Positions 9,175 to 20,188 of a stretch of DNA of 64,000 nt are shown here, in pieces; positions within the stretch are counted from its first letter, which is position 1; every line of letters starts with the position of its first letter. The stretch spans positions 248,001-312,000 of the forward strand of contig NZ_SOMG01000016.1 of assembly GCF_004402045.1 (NCBI RefSeq). The letters run 5' to 3'. Made by a program: the position numbers and the translations under genes. Origin of the DNA: Lelliottia nimipressuralis. GTDB taxonomy: Bacteria > Pseudomonadota > Gammaproteobacteria > Enterobacterales > Enterobacteriaceae. The notes beneath the pieces are model-generated. The model was not told the origin of the DNA. It saw only the letters and a list, made by a program, of their open reading frames with translations, and made no database searches.

Positions 9175-12100
9175 CCGATACCGCTGAGCCCCTTGATCCC
9201 TTACGTTTACCTCTGCAGGGTGAACGATTGATTGAAGCCTCAGCGGGAACGGGAAAAACCTTCACCATCGCCGCGCTCTATCTGCGCCTGCTGTTAGGGC
9301 TCGGCGGCAACGCCGCTTTTCCCCGTCCATTGAGCGTGGAGGAGCTGCTGGTGGTGACCTTCACCGAGGCCGCCACCGCAGAGCTACGCGGCCGTATTCG
9401 CGCCAATATCCACGAGCTGCGCATCGCCTGTCTGCGTCAGAGTACGGATAACCCCCTCTACGCCAGTCTTCTGGAAGAAATTACCGACAAGCAGCAGGCC
9501 GCACAGTGGCTGCTTCTGGCCGAACGGCAGATGGACGAAGCGTCCGTCTTCACCATTCACGGTTTTTGCCAGCGCATGCTGAGCCTGAATGCGTTTGAGT
9601 CAGGCATGCTGTTTGAACAGCAGCTCATTGAAGATGAAACCGTGCTTCGCTATCAGGCCTGCGCGGACTTCTGGCGTCGCCACTGCTACCCGTTACAGCG
9701 TGATATCGCCGAAGCGGTACACGCGCTGTGGAAAGGCCCTGAAGCGCTACTGCGCGCGATCGATCGCTATCTTCAGGGGGAAGCGCCAGCGATCAAATCT
9801 CCGCCGCCGGCGGATGAAACCCTGGCGTCACGCCACGAAAAAATCATCGCGCGAATTGTCGACATCAAGCAAAAATGGATTGAGTCAGTCGGCGAAGTTG
9901 ACGCAATCATCGAAAATTCCGGCATTGACCGTCGTAAGTTTAACCGCGGCAACCAGGGGAAATGGATCGACAAGATCAGCGCCTGGGCGCAGGAAGAGAC
10001 GCGGGGCTACCAGCTCCCGGACGCGCTGGAGAAATTCTCCCGGCGTTTCCTGGTTGAGCGAACCAAACCTGACGGTATTGTGCCCGAGCATCCCCTGTTT
10101 GAGGCGATTGAAATCCTGCTGGCTGAGCCCTTAACGCTCAATGACCTTATGATCGTCCGCGCCATGACGGAGATCCGCGAAGCCGTCGCCCGTGAGAAAC
10201 GCCGCCGCGGTGAACTGGGATTTGACGATATGCTGAGCCGCCTCGATGCGGCGCTGTGCAGTGAAAATGGCGAAGCGCTTGCCGCTGCGATTCGCACCCG
10301 CTTTCCGGTGGCGATGATTGACGAATTCCAGGATACCGACCCTCAACAATACCGTATTTTTCGCCGTATCTGGCGCCAGCAGCCCGGCACCGCGCTGCTG
10401 TTAATCGGCGATCCTAAACAAGCCATCTACGCCTTCCGCGGTGCGGATATTTTCACCTACATGAAGGCCCGCAGCGAAGTTGAGGCACACTACACCCTGG
10501 ATACCAACTGGCGTTCATCTCCGGGCATGGTGGAAAGTGTCAATGCGCTGTTCAACCGCATGGATACGGCGTTTATGTTTCGGGAGATCCCGTTCCAGCC
10601 GGTAAAGTTTGCTGAGAAAAATGCTTCGTTGCGCTTCGAATTTAACGGCGAGACGCAACCGGCCATGCGCTTCTGGCTGCTGGACGGGGAAGGCTGCGGC
10701 GTCGCCGACTATCAAAATGCTATGGCCCAGCACTGCGCCGCGCAAATCCGTGACTGGCTCAGTGCGGGCGCTCGCGGCGAGGCGGTACTCTGGAAAGGCC
10801 AGGATGCACTCCCTGTAAAGGCATCGGATATCACAGTGCTGGTGCGTAGCCGTCAGGAGGCCTCGCTTATCCGTGATGCCCTGACGTTACTGAATATTCC
10901 TTCCGTCTACCTTTCAAACCGCGATAGCGTCTTTGAAACGCTGGAAGCGCAGGAGATGCTATGGCTGCTGCAGGCCGTGCTGGCCCCGGAGCGGGAAAGC
11001 ACGCTGCGCAGCGCATTAGCCAGCGCGATGCTCGGGCTGAACGCGCGTGATATCGATGCGCTCAACAATGACGAGGCCGCGTGGGATGCCGTGGTGGAAG
11101 AGTTTGTTCACTACCGGGAGAAATGGCAGAAGCGCGGCGTGATGGCAATGGTGCGTGAGCTTATGGCGCAGCGTCACATTGCGGAGAATATGCTGGCGAC
11201 AGCGGGCGGCGAGCGTCGGCTGACCGATATTTTACATATCAGCGAACTCTTGCAGGAAGCGGGCACTCAGCTGGAGAGCGAACACGCTCTGGTGCGCTGG
11301 CTGGCGCAGCAGATTGCCGATCCGAACAGCAATTCGTCCAGCCAGCAGATGCGCCTTGAGAGCGATAAGCATCTGGTTCAGATCGTCACCATCCACAAGT
11401 CAAAAGGGCTCGAGTATCCGCTGGTCTGGCTGCCGTTTATCGCCAATTATCGCGTGCAGGATCAGGCCTTTTACCACGATCGCGAGTCGTTCGAGGCGGT
11501 GCTCGATCTCAGCAACGCGGAGTCCAGCGTTGAGCTGGCAGAGGCCGAACGTCTGGCGGAAGATTTACGTCTGCTTTACGTGGCGCTGACCCGTTCGATC
11601 TGGCACTGCAGCCTGGGCGTTGCACCTCTGTTCCGCCGTCGTGGCGAAAAAACAGGGGAGAGCGATTTTCACCTGAGCGCGCTGGGGCGCCTTATTCAGC
11701 GTGGTGAACCCAAAGACGCAGTGGGCCTGCGGCAGTGTATCGAATCGCTTTGCACAGAGCATGTTGCCCTGCATATTCCGGAACGGCCTGATAATAACCG
11801 CTGGCAAATGCCGGAGTCGCATGAGTCAGAGTTGTATGCCCGCCAGGTTGTCCGCACGATTGCCGATGACTGGCGTGTTACCAGCTACTCAGGTTTACAG
11901 CAGCACGGACAGAGTATTGCGCAGGATCTGATGCCAAAACTGGACGTGGATGCGGCGGGGACCGGTAGCGTACCCGTTGAGCCGGTGCTTACGCCGCACC
12001 AGTTCCCGCGCGGCGCCTCTCCGGGCACGTTTTTGCACAGCCTGTTTGAAGAGCTGGATTTTACCCAGCCTGTCAGTGAAGAGTGGGTGCTGAAAATGTT

Positions 12101-12713
12101 ACAGAGTGGAGGCTATGACGCGCAATGGCAGCCGGTTCTGCGTGACTGGATCCACGCTGTTCTGCACGCTCCGCTCACGGAGCAGGGGATCGCCCTCAGC
12201 CAGTTGACCGCCAAAGATAAACAGGTGGAGATGGAGTTTTATCTCCCCATCGCCAGCCCGCTAAGGGCCGAGGCGCTTGATGCGCTTATCCGCGAGTACG
12301 ATCCGTTATCCGCCGGGTGCCCGCCGCTGAATTTCCGCCAGGTGCAGGGGATGTTAAAAGGCTTTATCGACCTGGTTTTCCGCCATCAGGGGCGTTATTA
12401 CCTGCTGGATTACAAATCGAACTGGCTGGGTGAAAACAGCGAAGCCTATACCCAACAGGCGATGGCATCAGCCATGCAAATGCATCGCTACGATCTGCAG
12501 TATCAGCTTTACACCCTGGCGCTACACCGTTATCTGCGCCATCGCATCGCTGATTACCGCTACGAAGACCATTTTGGCGGCGTAATTTACCTGTTCCTGC
12601 GCGGCGTGGATGCTAACGACCCGCATTCCGGCGTCTTTAGTACGCGTCCGGCTACGGAACTGATTGAAAAAATGGATAACCTGTTTGCTGCAAGCACGGA
12701 GGAAGTGGCATGA
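9171..12713 (+). CDS. recB: Exodeoxyribonuclease V subunit beta RecB
   Basis: RecB is the 3'-5' helicase and sole nuclease of RecBCD. The 1180 residues equal the E. coli length. The SF1 Walker A motif is [10 protein letters not shown] near residues 22-31. Helicase motifs follow ([61 protein letters not shown]). The C-terminal nuclease has the [10 protein letters not shown] active-site signature with Asp1080 and Lys1082. The ATGA overlap with ptrA and another with recD indicate coupled translation of the complex subunits. All key residues are present, so the enzyme should be active. Confidence 0.98.
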   Translation: MTDTAEPLDPLRLPLQGERLIEASAGTGKTFTIAALYLRLLLGLGGNAAFPRPLSVEELLVVTFTEAATAELRGRIRANIHELRIACLRQSTDNPLYASLLEEITDKQQAAQWLLLAERQMDEASVFTIHGFCQRMLSLNAFESGMLFEQQLIEDETVLRYQACADFWRRHCYPLQRDIAEAVHALWKGPEALLRAIDRYLQGEAPAIKSPPPADETLASRHEKIIARIVDIKQKWIESVGEVDAIIENSGIDRRKFNRGNQGKWIDKISAWAQEETRGYQLPDALEKFSRRFLVERTKPDGIVPEHPLFEAIEILLAEPLTLNDLMIVRAMTEIREAVAREKRRRGELGFDDMLSRLDAALCSENGEALAAAIRTRFPVAMIDEFQDTDPQQYRIFRRIWRQQPGTALLLIGDPKQAIYAFRGADIFTYMKARSEVEAHYTLDTNWRSSPGMVESVNALFNRMDTAFMFREIPFQPVKFAEKNASLRFEFNGETQPAMRFWLLDGEGCGVADYQNAMAQHCAAQIRDWLSAGARGEAVLWKGQDALPVKASDITVLVRSRQEASLIRDALTLLNIPSVYLSNRDSVFETLEAQEMLWLLQAVLAPERESTLRSALASAMLGLNARDIDALNNDEAAWDAVVEEFVHYREKWQKRGVMAMVRELMAQRHIAENMLATAGGERRLTDILHISELLQEAGTQLESEHALVRWLAQQIADPNSNSSSQQMRLESDKHLVQIVTIHKSKGLEYPLVWLPFIANYRVQDQAFYHDRESFEAVLDLSNAESSVELAEAERLAEDLRLLYVALTRSIWHCSLGVAPLFRRRGEKTGESDFHLSALGRLIQRGEPKDAVGLRQCIESLCTEHVALHIPERPDNNRWQMPESHESELYARQVVRTIADDWRVTSYSGLQQHGQSIAQDLMPKLDVDAAGTGSVPVEPVLTPHQFPRGASPGTFLHSLFEELDFTQPVSEEWVLKMLQSGGYDAQWQPVLRDWIHAVLHAPLTEQGIALSQLTAKDKQVEMEFYLPIASPLRAEALDALIREYDPLSAGCPPLNFRQVQGMLKGFIDLVFRHQGRYYLLDYKSNWLGENSEAYTQQAMASAMQMHRYDLQYQLYTLALHRYLRHRIADYRYEDHFGGVIYLFLRGVDANDPHSGVFSTRPATELIEKMDNLFAASTEEVA

Positions 12714-14530
12714 CGATGCAGTTACTACTGCTGGAAGCGGTTGAACAACGATTACTGCGCCACCTTGACGTGCAGTTCGCCATGATGGTGGCTGGCGAAG
12801 AGCCTGCCGTGATGCTCGCCGCCGCGATTCTGAGTAAAGACGCGGGGGAAGGGCACGTGTGTCTGCCTCTGTCGCGTCTGGCGGTGGACGAGAAAATGCC
12901 GCCGGCTTTACAGGCCTGTTTCGCTCTGCTGGGTGAAACCGTGAACTGGGAAGCTGTATTACTCAGTTCACCTGCCGTTAGCGGAACCGATACCGGGACG
13001 CCGATGATCCTTATCGGCGAGCGTCTGTATCTTAACCGGCTGTGGCGTAACGAACTGACGGTAGCGCGCTTTTTCAGTGAGACCAACGCCCCGCTTCCCT
13101 GCGATGAAGCGCAGCTTCGACAGGTGCTGGATACGCTGTTTACCTCTGATGACGCAACAGACTGGCAGAAAGTAGCGGCAGCCGTGGCGTTAACGCGACG
13201 GATCTCGGTCATTTCTGGCGGCCCGGGCACCGGGAAAACGACCACCGTGGCAAAACTGCTCGCTGCGCTGATTCAGCTATCGGGTGAGCAAAAATGCCGT
13301 ATTCGCCTGGCGGCCCCGACCGGTAAAGCGGCGGCCCGTCTGACGGAGTCGTTAGGCGGCGCGCTGCAAAAACTGCCTCTTACTGCTGATCAGCTTGCGC
13401 TTTTCCCCAACGAAGCCAGCACGCTGCACCGGTTGCTTGGCGCACAGCCTGGCAGCCAGCGTCTGCGTTATCACGCCGGTAATCCCCTGCACCTTGATGT
13501 GCTGGTGGTGGATGAGGCATCGATGATTGATCTAACGATGATGTCGCGTTTGATTGATGCGTTGCCGCCCCACGCGCGCGTCATTTTTCTCGGCGATCGC
13601 GATCAGCTTGCCTCCGTGGAGGCGGGAGCCGTATTGGGTGATATCTGTACGTATGCCAGCCTGGGGTATACCGCTGAACGCGCGCAGGAGTTGGCCCGAC
13701 TTACCGGGTGTTCGCTCGTCTCAGAAAACCATTCCCTTGCGGGGGCGCTGCGCGACAGTCTGTGTCTGCTGCAAAAGAGCTACCGTTTCGGCAGCAGCTC
13801 CGGTATCGGCCAGCTTGCGGCAGCGGTGAACCGGGGTGACCGGCACACAACCTGCGCGGTATTTGACGGCACCTTTACGGATATTGAGAAAAAATCGCTG
13901 CAAAGCGGAGAAGAGTATCAGGCGATGCTTGATGATGCCCTGCTGGGGTATCAGCACTTCCTGACGGGCGTACAACAGCAAGGCTCGCCAGAGCAGGTGA
14001 TTGCCGCATTTGGCGAATACCAGTTGCTCTGTGCGCTGCGAGAAGGGCCATTTGGCGTCAGCGGCCTGAACGACAGGCTGGAACAGCTGCTGGCGCAAAA
14101 GCGTAAAATATACCGTACCCCGCATTCGCGCTGGTATGAAGGGCGTCCGGTGATGATCTCCCGCAACGACAGCGCGCTGGGGTTGTTTAACGGGGATATC
14201 GGGGTTGCGCTCGATCGCGGTCAGGGGCTACGCGTCTGGTTTCAGATGCCGGACGGTAGCGTGAAGTCTTTCCAGCCCAGCCGTTTGCCTGAGCATGAAA
14301 CCGCATGGGCGATGACGGTGCATAAGTCCCAGGGCTCCGAGTTTAACCATGCGGCGCTGATCCTGCCCACGCAGCTTTCACCCGTCATTACCCGCGAACT
14401 GATCTATACCGCCATTACCCGCGCGCGTCAGCGCCTGTCGCTGTATGCAGATGAACGGGTGCTGGTGCAGGCGATCGCCACCCGAACGGAACGCCGAAGC
14501 GGGCTGAGTGCGATATTTGAGTCCCTCTGA
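12710..14530 (+). CDS. recD: Exodeoxyribonuclease V subunit alpha RecD
   Basis: RecD is the 5'-3' helicase subunit of RecBCD. The product has 606 residues (608 in E. coli). The Walker A motif [10 protein letters not shown] lies near residues 170-178, the DEAS Walker B at [11 protein letters not shown], and the C-terminal motifs at [15 protein letters not shown] and [11 protein letters not shown]. It overlaps recB by four bases and is the last gene of the operon. A REP-type palindrome at 14549-14574 lies between it and the convergent argA and may protect or terminate both transcripts. Confidence 0.97.
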   Translation: MTMQLLLLEAVEQRLLRHLDVQFAMMVAGEEPAVMLAAAILSKDAGEGHVCLPLSRLAVDEKMPPALQACFALLGETVNWEAVLLSSPAVSGTDTGTPMILIGERLYLNRLWRNELTVARFFSETNAPLPCDEAQLRQVLDTLFTSDDATDWQKVAAAVALTRRISVISGGPGTGKTTTVAKLLAALIQLSGEQKCRIRLAAPTGKAAARLTESLGGALQKLPLTADQLALFPNEASTLHRLLGAQPGSQRLRYHAGNPLHLDVLVVDEASMIDLTMMSRLIDALPPHARVIFLGDRDQLASVEAGAVLGDICTYASLGYTAERAQELARLTGCSLVSENHSLAGALRDSLCLLQKSYRFGSSSGIGQLAAAVNRGDRHTTCAVFDGTFTDIEKKSLQSGEEYQAMLDDALLGYQHFLTGVQQQGSPEQVIAAFGEYQLLCALREGPFGVSGLNDRLEQLLAQKRKIYRTPHSRWYEGRPVMISRNDSALGLFNGDIGVALDRGQGLRVWFQMPDGSVKSFQPSRLPEHETAWAMTVHKSQGSEFNHAALILPTQLSPVITRELIYTAITRARQRLSLYADERVLVQAIATRTERRSGLSAIFESL

Positions 14531-14548
14531 ACGACGCCAGAAATACAG

Positions 14549-14574
14549 GCCGGGTAAGCGCAGCGCTACCCGGC
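14549..14574. repeat. REP-type palindrome between recD and argA
   Basis: The arms GCCGGGTA and TACCCGGC flank a central AGCGCAGCGC. It is one of about ten related palindromes between operons in this window, here between two convergent genes. Confidence 0.8.
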
Positions 14575-14584
14575 AAAGGAGATA

Positions 14585-15916
14585 TTATCCCAGGTCAGCC
14601 ATCAGCACTTTTGAGCGGCGCTGATAGTTGTACATCTCTTTCTTCGTTTCCGGCAGAGAATCGATATCTACAGGCGTAAATCCGCGCTCCTGGAACCAGT
14701 GAATACTGCGCGTCGTCAGAACGAAAAGCTTGCTCAGGCCCATCTGGCGCGCTTGCACTGCCACGCGCTCAAGCAGCATTTCGCCGCGCGAAGAGCTTCG
14801 GTAATCAGGGTGCACCGCCACGCAGGCCATTTCACCGATCTTCTCTTCCGGGAACGGATAAAGGGCGGCGCAGGCAATGGTCAGGTTATCGCGCTGAATA
14901 ATGGTGAATTTGTCGATCTCCATCTCCAGCTGCTCGCGCGAACGACGCACCAGAATACCCTGCTGTTCGAGCGGGCGGATCAGCTCAAGAATGCCGCCGA
15001 TGTCATTGATGGTGGCGCGGCGTATCTGCTCCGCACTCTCCATCACAATCTGGGTGCCGATACCATCGCGGGAGAACAGCTCCTGCAGCAGGGCCCCGTC
15101 TTCCTGATAGCTGATCAGGTGGCTACGGCGCACGCCGCTGCGGCAGGCCTTCACCGCACCACGCAAAAAACGCACGGTACCTGAGTGGTAGTCTCCTTCT
15201 TCCTCCAGGGCTTCCACACGGGCCTGGGCTTCATTTGGGAAGAGTTCTGGCACGATCGCTCCTTCATCGTTCACGACCCCCTGGGAGGAGCAAAATCCAA
15301 TCATTTTCTCTGCCTTCAGCTTGATCGCCAGCTGCGTGGCAATCTCTTCTGAGGTGAGGTTAAAGCTTTCACCGGTGACGGAAACCGCCACCGGGCCCAT
15401 CAGCACGATGGCACCACTGTCCAGCTGGCGGTGAATGGCTTCTTCATCAATACGACGAATGCGGCCGCTGTGGCAGTAATCGACGCCATCGTCCACGCCG
15501 AGCGGCTGGGCAATGATAAAGTTGCCGCTCACGACGTTGATATGCGCCCCCTGCAGCGGCGTGTTGTTCAGGCTCATCGACAGGCGAGCCGTAATATCCA
15601 GCTGCAGCAGACCCGCCGCCTGTTTCACCAGTTCCAGGGTTTTCGCGTCCGTCACACGGGTGTGTTTGTGGTAAATCGGCTCGTGGTGATGAGCGGCCAG
15701 GTTGGCATCAATCTGCGGACGCGCGCCATAGACCACCACCAGGCGGATCCCGAGGCTGTGCAGCAGGCCAATGTCATTGACGATGCTGGAAAAATTTTCA
15801 TGCTCAATGGCTTCGCCGCCAAGCATGATGACAAACGTTTTTCCCCGATGGGCGTTGATATAGGGAACAGAATGGCGGAATCCCTGGACCAGTTCGGTTC
15901 TACGTTCCTTCACCAT
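14585..15916 (-). CDS. argA: N-acetylglutamate synthase (amino-acid acetyltransferase)
   Basis: ArgA acetylates glutamate with acetyl-CoA, the first step of arginine synthesis. The product has 443 residues, as in E. coli. An N-terminal amino-acid-kinase fold ([25 protein letters not shown]), which in this family carries the arginine feedback site, occupies about residues 1-280. A C-terminal GNAT acetyltransferase domain ([23 protein letters not shown]) covers about 295-443. The ATG has AAGGGT upstream. Two ARG-box-like sequences lie 13-51 bp ahead of the start, so ArgR repression by arginine is expected. Confidence 0.97.
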   Translation of the reverse strand: MVKERRTELVQGFRHSVPYINAHRGKTFVIMLGGEAIEHENFSSIVNDIGLLHSLGIRLVVVYGARPQIDANLAAHHHEPIYHKHTRVTDAKTLELVKQAAGLLQLDITARLSMSLNNTPLQGAHINVVSGNFIIAQPLGVDDGVDYCHSGRIRRIDEEAIHRQLDSGAIVLMGPVAVSVTGESFNLTSEEIATQLAIKLKAEKMIGFCSSQGVVNDEGAIVPELFPNEAQARVEALEEEGDYHSGTVRFLRGAVKACRSGVRRSHLISYQEDGALLQELFSRDGIGTQIVMESAEQIRRATINDIGGILELIRPLEQQGILVRRSREQLEMEIDKFTIIQRDNLTIACAALYPFPEEKIGEMACVAVHPDYRSSSRGEMLLERVAVQARQMGLSKLFVLTTRSIHWFQERGFTPVDIDSLPETKKEMYNYQRRSKVLMADLG

Positions 15917-15928
15917 GGCACAACCCTT

Positions 15929-15967
15929 AATGAATGTTTATTCGTAATTTCTGTATTTTTATTCGAT
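15929..15967. promoter_or_regulatory. Tandem ARG boxes (predicted ArgR operator) upstream of argA
   Basis: Two 18-bp ARG-box-like elements are separated by 3 bp: AATGAATGTTTATTCGTA at 15929-15946, and a weaker one with core TGTATTTTTATTCG at 15952-15965. The consensus is WNTGAATWWWWATTCANW. The 21-bp centre spacing equals two helical turns, the usual arrangement for hexameric ArgR. They sit just upstream of the argA start on the minus strand. Confidence 0.8.
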
Positions 15968-16143
15968 TGTGGGCGTGTGTGCAAGCGCAAATTTTCCGCG
16001 ACCCACAGAAATTGATAAGTAATCCGTGCGTTAGCGTATGATTGTTTACCCTTTTATAGATGACAGTTTATGCGTCATTCGTTAAAGTTTTCGGTCAATC
16101 TGGACATTTTGTATATCAGTCAGTGTTCTTGCTCGGGAGAAGC

Positions 16144-17397
16144 ATGTCGGGATCCAATTCAGCAATAAGCCGCCGCCGTTTGTTAAAAGGGGCCGGGGCA
16201 ATGTGGTTGCTTAGCGTCAGTCAGGTCGGCCTTGCCGCCACGAGTCAGGTAGTGGCGGTGCGCGTCTGGCCGTCGTCGACCTATACGCGCGTGACGGTCG
16301 AATCCAATCGCGTGCTGAAATATAAGCAATTTGCCCTCAGTAACCCTGAACGTGTGGTGGTGGATCTCGAAGGCGTTAACCTCAACTCCGTGCTGAAAGG
16401 TATGGCGGCGCAGATCCGCGGCGACGATCCGTTTATTAAATCGGCGCGCGTCGGGCAGTTTGATCCGCAAACCGTGCGCATGGTATTTGAGCTGAAGCAG
16501 AACGTTAAGCCGCAGCTGTTTGCCCTCGCGCCTGTCGCCACGTTCAAAGAACGTCTGGTGATGGATCTCTACCCGGCAAATGCGACGGATATTCAGGATC
16601 CTCTGCTTGCGCTGCTGGAGGATTACAACAAAGGCGATCTGCAGCGTCAGGTTCCGCCTGCACAAAGCGGCCCGCAGCCGGGGAAAGCAGGGCGCGATCG
16701 CCCGATTGTGATCATGCTCGATCCTGGCCATGGCGGCGAAGACTCAGGTGCGGTGGGCAAATATCGCACGCGTGAAAAAGACGTGGTGCTGCAAATTGCC
16801 CGTCGTCTGAAGGCGTTGATTGATAAAGAAGGCAATATGCGCGCCTATATGACGCGTAATGAAGACGTCTTTATTCCGCTGAAAGTCCGTGTGGCGAAAG
16901 CGCAGAAGCAGCGCGCAGATTTGTTCGTGTCGATCCATGCGGATGCGTTTACCAGCCGCCAGCCAAGCGGCTCGTCAGTGTTTGCGCTCTCAACTAAAGG
17001 CGCGACCAGTACCGCAGCAAGATTTCTGGCTGACAGCCAGAACGCCTCTGACCTCATTGGTGGCGTGAGCAAAAGCGGCGACCGCTACGTCGACCACACG
17101 ATGTTCGATATGGTGCAGTCGCTGACCATTAACGACAGCCTGAAGTTTGGTAAAGCGGTGCTGGGCAAGTTGGGCAATATCAATAAGCTGCATAAAAACA
17201 GCGTTGAACAGGCCGGGTTTGCGGTACTCAAGGCACCTGATATCCCGTCTATTCTGGTAGAAACCGCGTTTATCAGTAACGTTGAAGAGGAGCGTAAGCT
17301 CAAGACGGCAAAATTCCAGCAGGAAGTTGCGGAGTCGATTCTGGCGGGGATAAGGGCGTATTTCTCTGACGGGGCGACGCTGGCGCGACGCGGGTAA
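16144..17397 (+). CDS. amiC: N-acetylmuramoyl-L-alanine amidase AmiC
   Basis: AmiC cleaves the amide bond between N-acetylmuramic acid and the stem peptide to split septal peptidoglycan at division, activated by NlpD. The start at 16144 gives 417 residues, the E. coli length. It also puts a twin-arginine signal ([10 protein letters not shown]... ending in LAA) at the N-terminus; an upstream in-frame ATG at 16060 would bury that signal. An AMIN domain (about 40-145) targets the septum. The Amidase_3 domain follows, with zinc motifs [15 protein letters not shown] and FVSIHADAF and the C-terminal [11 protein letters not shown]. It is divergent from argA. Confidence 0.96.
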   Translation: MSGSNSAISRRRLLKGAGAMWLLSVSQVGLAATSQVVAVRVWPSSTYTRVTVESNRVLKYKQFALSNPERVVVDLEGVNLNSVLKGMAAQIRGDDPFIKSARVGQFDPQTVRMVFELKQNVKPQLFALAPVATFKERLVMDLYPANATDIQDPLLALLEDYNKGDLQRQVPPAQSGPQPGKAGRDRPIVIMLDPGHGGEDSGAVGKYRTREKDVVLQIARRLKALIDKEGNMRAYMTRNEDVFIPLKVRVAKAQKQRADLFVSIHADAFTSRQPSGSSVFALSTKGATSTAARFLADSQNASDLIGGVSKSGDRYVDHTMFDMVQSLTINDSLKFGKAVLGKLGNINKLHKNSVEQAGFAVLKAPDIPSILVETAFISNVEEERKLKTAKFQQEVAESILAGIRAYFSDGATLARRG

Positions 17398-17405
17398 ATC
17401 TTTCA

Positions 17406-17423
17406 GCCGGGTAAACGCCCGGC
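17406..17423. repeat. Short REP-like hairpin after amiC
   Basis: The arms GCCGGG and CCCGGC enclose six bases, nine bases after the amiC stop. It resembles a reduced form of the REP palindromes elsewhere in the window and may end or stabilise the amiC mRNA. Confidence 0.55.
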
Positions 17424-17448
17424 AAATTCACAGACGACAGATACAAAA

Positions 17449-17468
17449 AAACACCCTTGAGGGTGTTT
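17449..17468 (-). terminator. Terminator of the initiator tRNA (possibly bidirectional)
   Basis: AAACACCC and GGGTGTTT form a perfect eight-pair stem with a TTGA loop. On the minus strand it is followed by a seven-T run, so it terminates the tRNA transcript that ends at 17486. The plus-strand side is also T-rich, so it may serve amiC too. Confidence 0.85.
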
Positions 17469-17485
17469 ATTGTTTTTAGAAGTAT

Positions 17486-17562
<77 letters not shown>

Positions 17563-17575
17563 TCCGTGGATGCGC

Positions 17576-17603
17576 ACTATACTCGGATAGGTTTGTGATG
17601 CAA
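17576..17603 (-). promoter_or_regulatory. Promoter of tRNA-fMet
   Basis: On the minus strand TTGCAT (17598-17603) and TATAGT (17576-17581) are separated by 16 bp. A GC-rich segment (GCGCATCC) follows the -10, resembling the stringent-control discriminator of stable-RNA promoters. The -10 lies 13 bp from the mature tRNA 5' end. Confidence 0.75.
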
Positions 17604-17770
17604 CCCCTTTTTCACATAAATCATGATTTTGTATGCAAATTGAACGACATGGCCCTGTTTGGACTATTTTTTGCGCAAAATTTGCCAAAGGGCATGCGAT
17701 CGCATTTCATTAGCCCTGGCGGTTTGTTATCTTCATCACGCGGAAATGGGCAACTTAAAGACGAGATATA

Positions 17771-18868
17771 ATGAAAGGACGTTGGGCGAAGTATCTGATG
17801 GCGGGCGCAATGGTAGCGATTCTTGCGGCCTGTTCTTCCAAACCGACCGATCGCGGTCAACAGTATAAAGACGGGAAGTTATCCCAGCCTTTCTCTTTAG
17901 TTAATCAGCCTGATGCTGTCGGCGCACCGATTAATGCCGGTGATTTCTCCGAGCAGGTCTACCAGATCCGCAACGCGTCGCCGCGTCTGTATAGCTCACA
18001 GAACAGTGTTTATAGCGCGGTACAGGACTGGCTGCGTGCGGGCGGCGATACGCGCAACATGCGCCAGTTTGGTATCGATGCCTGGCAGATGGAAGGGGCC
18101 GATAACTACGGCAACGTTCAGTTTACCGGCTATTACACTCCGGTTATCCAGGCACGGCACTCCCGTCAGGGCGAGTTCCAGTATCCTATCTACCGTATGC
18201 CGCCAAAACGCGGCCGTCTGCCGTCACGCGCCGAGATTTACGCCGGTGCGCTGAGCGAAAACTACGTTCTGGCCTACAGCAACTCCCTGATGGATAACTT
18301 CATCATGGATGTACAGGGCAGCGGCTACATTGATTTCGGCGATGGTTCGCCGCTTAACTTCTTCAGCTATTCTGGTAAAAACGGCCACGCCTATCGCAGC
18401 ATCGGCAAGGTGCTGATCGACCGCGGCGAAGTGAAGAAAGAAGACATGTCGATGCAGGCGATCCGCGAGTGGGGCGAAAAACACAGTGAAGCCGAGGTGC
18501 GTGAGCTGCTGGAGCAGAACCCGTCGTTCGTCTTCTTCAAACCGCAAAACTTTGCCCCGGTGAAAGGGGCCAGCGCCGTTCCGCTGATTGGCCGGGCGTC
18601 GGTGGCATCGGATCGTTCCATTATCCCTGCGGGTACTACGCTGCTGGCGGAAGTGCCACTGCTGGATCATAACGGCAAATTCAACGGTCAGTATGAGCTG
18701 CGTCTGATGGTGGCGCTGGATGTGGGCGGGGCGATTAAAGGCCAGCACTTCGATATCTATCAGGGAATTGGCCCGGATGCTGGCCACCGTGCAGGCTGGT
18801 ATAACCACTACGGACGCGTATGGGTGCTGAAAGCAGCGCCTGGCGCCGGAAACGTATTCAGCGGCTGA
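17771..18868 (+). CDS. mltA: Membrane-bound lytic murein transglycosylase A
   Basis: MltA is an outer-membrane lipoprotein that cleaves the MurNAc-GlcNAc bond, producing 1,6-anhydromuropeptides during wall turnover. The 365-residue product equals the E. coli length. The signal peptide ends in the lipobox LAAC (Cys at about residue 21) followed by SSK, which directs sorting to the outer membrane. The MltA domain includes GNVQFTGYYTPV. The 3D domain near the C-terminus (LMVALDVGGAIKGQHFDIYQGIG) carries the catalytic aspartate region. A terminator follows at once. The gene lies divergent from the initiator tRNA. Confidence 0.96.
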   Translation: MKGRWAKYLMAGAMVAILAACSSKPTDRGQQYKDGKLSQPFSLVNQPDAVGAPINAGDFSEQVYQIRNASPRLYSSQNSVYSAVQDWLRAGGDTRNMRQFGIDAWQMEGADNYGNVQFTGYYTPVIQARHSRQGEFQYPIYRMPPKRGRLPSRAEIYAGALSENYVLAYSNSLMDNFIMDVQGSGYIDFGDGSPLNFFSYSGKNGHAYRSIGKVLIDRGEVKKEDMSMQAIREWGEKHSEAEVRELLEQNPSFVFFKPQNFAPVKGASAVPLIGRASVASDRSIIPAGTTLLAEVPLLDHNGKFNGQYELRLMVALDVGGAIKGQHFDIYQGIGPDAGHRAGWYNHYGRVWVLKAAPGAGNVFSG

Positions 18869-18904
18869 TTGTGGTATTCTGAGCGGAATACGGATTACTG
18901 TTCA

Positions 18905-18930
18905 GGGTGAGGAAAAACCTCACCCTTTTT
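18905..18930 (+). terminator. Rho-independent terminator after mltA
   Basis: GGGTGAGG and CCTCACCC form a perfect eight-pair stem around AAAAA, followed by TTTTT. It lies between mltA and tcdA, 14 bp before the tcdA start. Confidence 0.9.
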
Positions 18931-18944
18931 ACATCTGAGGTTTT

Positions 18945-19751
18945 ATGTCTGTGGTAATCAGCGATGCCTGGCGCCAGCGTTTTGGCGGTACGGCACGTCT
19001 CTATGGTGAAAAAGCCCTGCAGCTGTTTGCGGATGCGCATGTCTGCGTCGTGGGCATTGGTGGTGTGGGGTCGTGGGCGGCAGAAGCGCTGGCGAGAACC
19101 GGTATTGGCGCAATCACGCTGATTGATATGGATGACGTATGCGTCACCAACACCAACCGTCAAATCCATGCCTTGCGTGATAGCGTCGGCCTGGCAAAAT
19201 CTGAGGTCATGGCGGAACGTATTCGCCTGATCAACCCTGAATGTCGGGTAACGGTGATTGATGATTTTGTGACGGCAGATAACGTCGCCGAATACATGAG
19301 TAAAGGCTATAGCTATGTGATTGACGCCATCGATAGCGTGCGTCCAAAAGCGGCGCTGATCGCGTACTGTCGTCGTTACAAGGTTCCGCTGGTGACGACC
19401 GGCGGCGCGGGCGGGCAAATCGATCCGACGCAGATCCAGGTGGCCGATCTGGCGAAAACCATTCAGGATCCGCTGGCGGCCAAGCTGCGTGAACGCCTGA
19501 AGAGCGACTTTAACGTCGTGAAGAACAGCAAAGGCAAGCTGGGCGTTGACTGCGTGTTCTCGACCGAAGCGCTGGTCTACCCGCAGGCGGATGGTTCAGT
19601 CTGCGCGATGAAAAGCACCGCGGAAGGGCCAAAACGAATGGATTGCGCCTCAGGCTTTGGCGCGGCCACCATGGTGACCGCTTCCTTTGGCTTTGTGGCG
19701 GTGTCTCATGCTCTGAAGAAGATGATGGCGAAAGCTGAACGTCAGGCCTGA
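18945..19751 (+). CDS. tcdA: tRNA threonylcarbamoyladenosine dehydratase TcdA (CsdL)
   Basis: TcdA is an E1/ThiF-like enzyme that uses ATP to cyclise t6A at position 37 of ANN-decoding tRNAs to ct6A, with CsdA-CsdE supplying sulfur-relay support. The product has 268 residues. The nucleotide-binding motif [21 protein letters not shown] lies near residues 31-51, followed by the acidic loop [15 protein letters not shown]. It converges on csdE with a 10-bp overlap of the 3' ends. The tcdA-csdE-csdA clustering is conserved in enterics and supports the assignment. GAGG precedes the ATG. Confidence 0.95.
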   Translation: MSVVISDAWRQRFGGTARLYGEKALQLFADAHVCVVGIGGVGSWAAEALARTGIGAITLIDMDDVCVTNTNRQIHALRDSVGLAKSEVMAERIRLINPECRVTVIDDFVTADNVAEYMSKGYSYVIDAIDSVRPKAALIAYCRRYKVPLVTTGGAGGQIDPTQIQVADLAKTIQDPLAAKLRERLKSDFNVVKNSKGKLGVDCVFSTEALVYPQADGSVCAMKSTAEGPKRMDCASGFGAATMVTASFGFVAVSHALKKMMAKAERQA

Positions 19752-20188
19752 ACCTGACGTGCGGCATCCTGCACGGCTTCGCTTAGTGCAATGAGGCCCT
19801 GGCCGCGCGAGGCGCTCAGCTGCGCGCGCAGTCCCAGCTCATCAAAGAGCGCCAGCGGCGAGTGCGTCAGCAGTTCCGCCGCGCTTTTTCCCTCTATGGC
19901 GGTTAACAGTACCGCCAGCAACCCGCGTACGATACGTCCTTCGCTGTCGCCAAAGAAATGCAGCTTCTCGCCAGAGACGCTTACGCCCAGCCAGACGCGG
20001 TTCTCACAGCCTGCGATCTCTTTTGCCTGCGCTCTGAATTCGTCAGACAGGGTCGGCAGTTGCTTGCCGAGAAGGATCAGCTGGCGATACTTATCCTCCC
20101 ACTGCGAAAGCGGGGCGAAGGTCTGCTTTAAGGTCTCTTCTGTGATGACGGTGCCAAACGGATGTCCGGCTAAATCTGCGTGAGTCAT
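19742..20188 (-). CDS. csdE: Sulfur acceptor protein CsdE
   Basis: CsdE accepts persulfide sulfur from CsdA, and the pair functions with TcdA. The 148-residue SufE-family protein has its acceptor cysteine at residue 61 in [13 protein letters not shown], followed by the family motif [20 protein letters not shown]. Its start codon shares a base with the csdA stop (TAATG), so translation is coupled. The 3' end overlaps tcdA on the other strand. Confidence 0.95.
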   Translation of the reverse strand: MTHADLAGHPFGTVITEETLKQTFAPLSQWEDKYRQLILLGKQLPTLSDEFRAQAKEIAGCENRVWLGVSVSGEKLHFFGDSEGRIVRGLLAVLLTAIEGKSAAELLTHSPLALFDELGLRAQLSASRGQGLIALSEAVQDAARQVQA

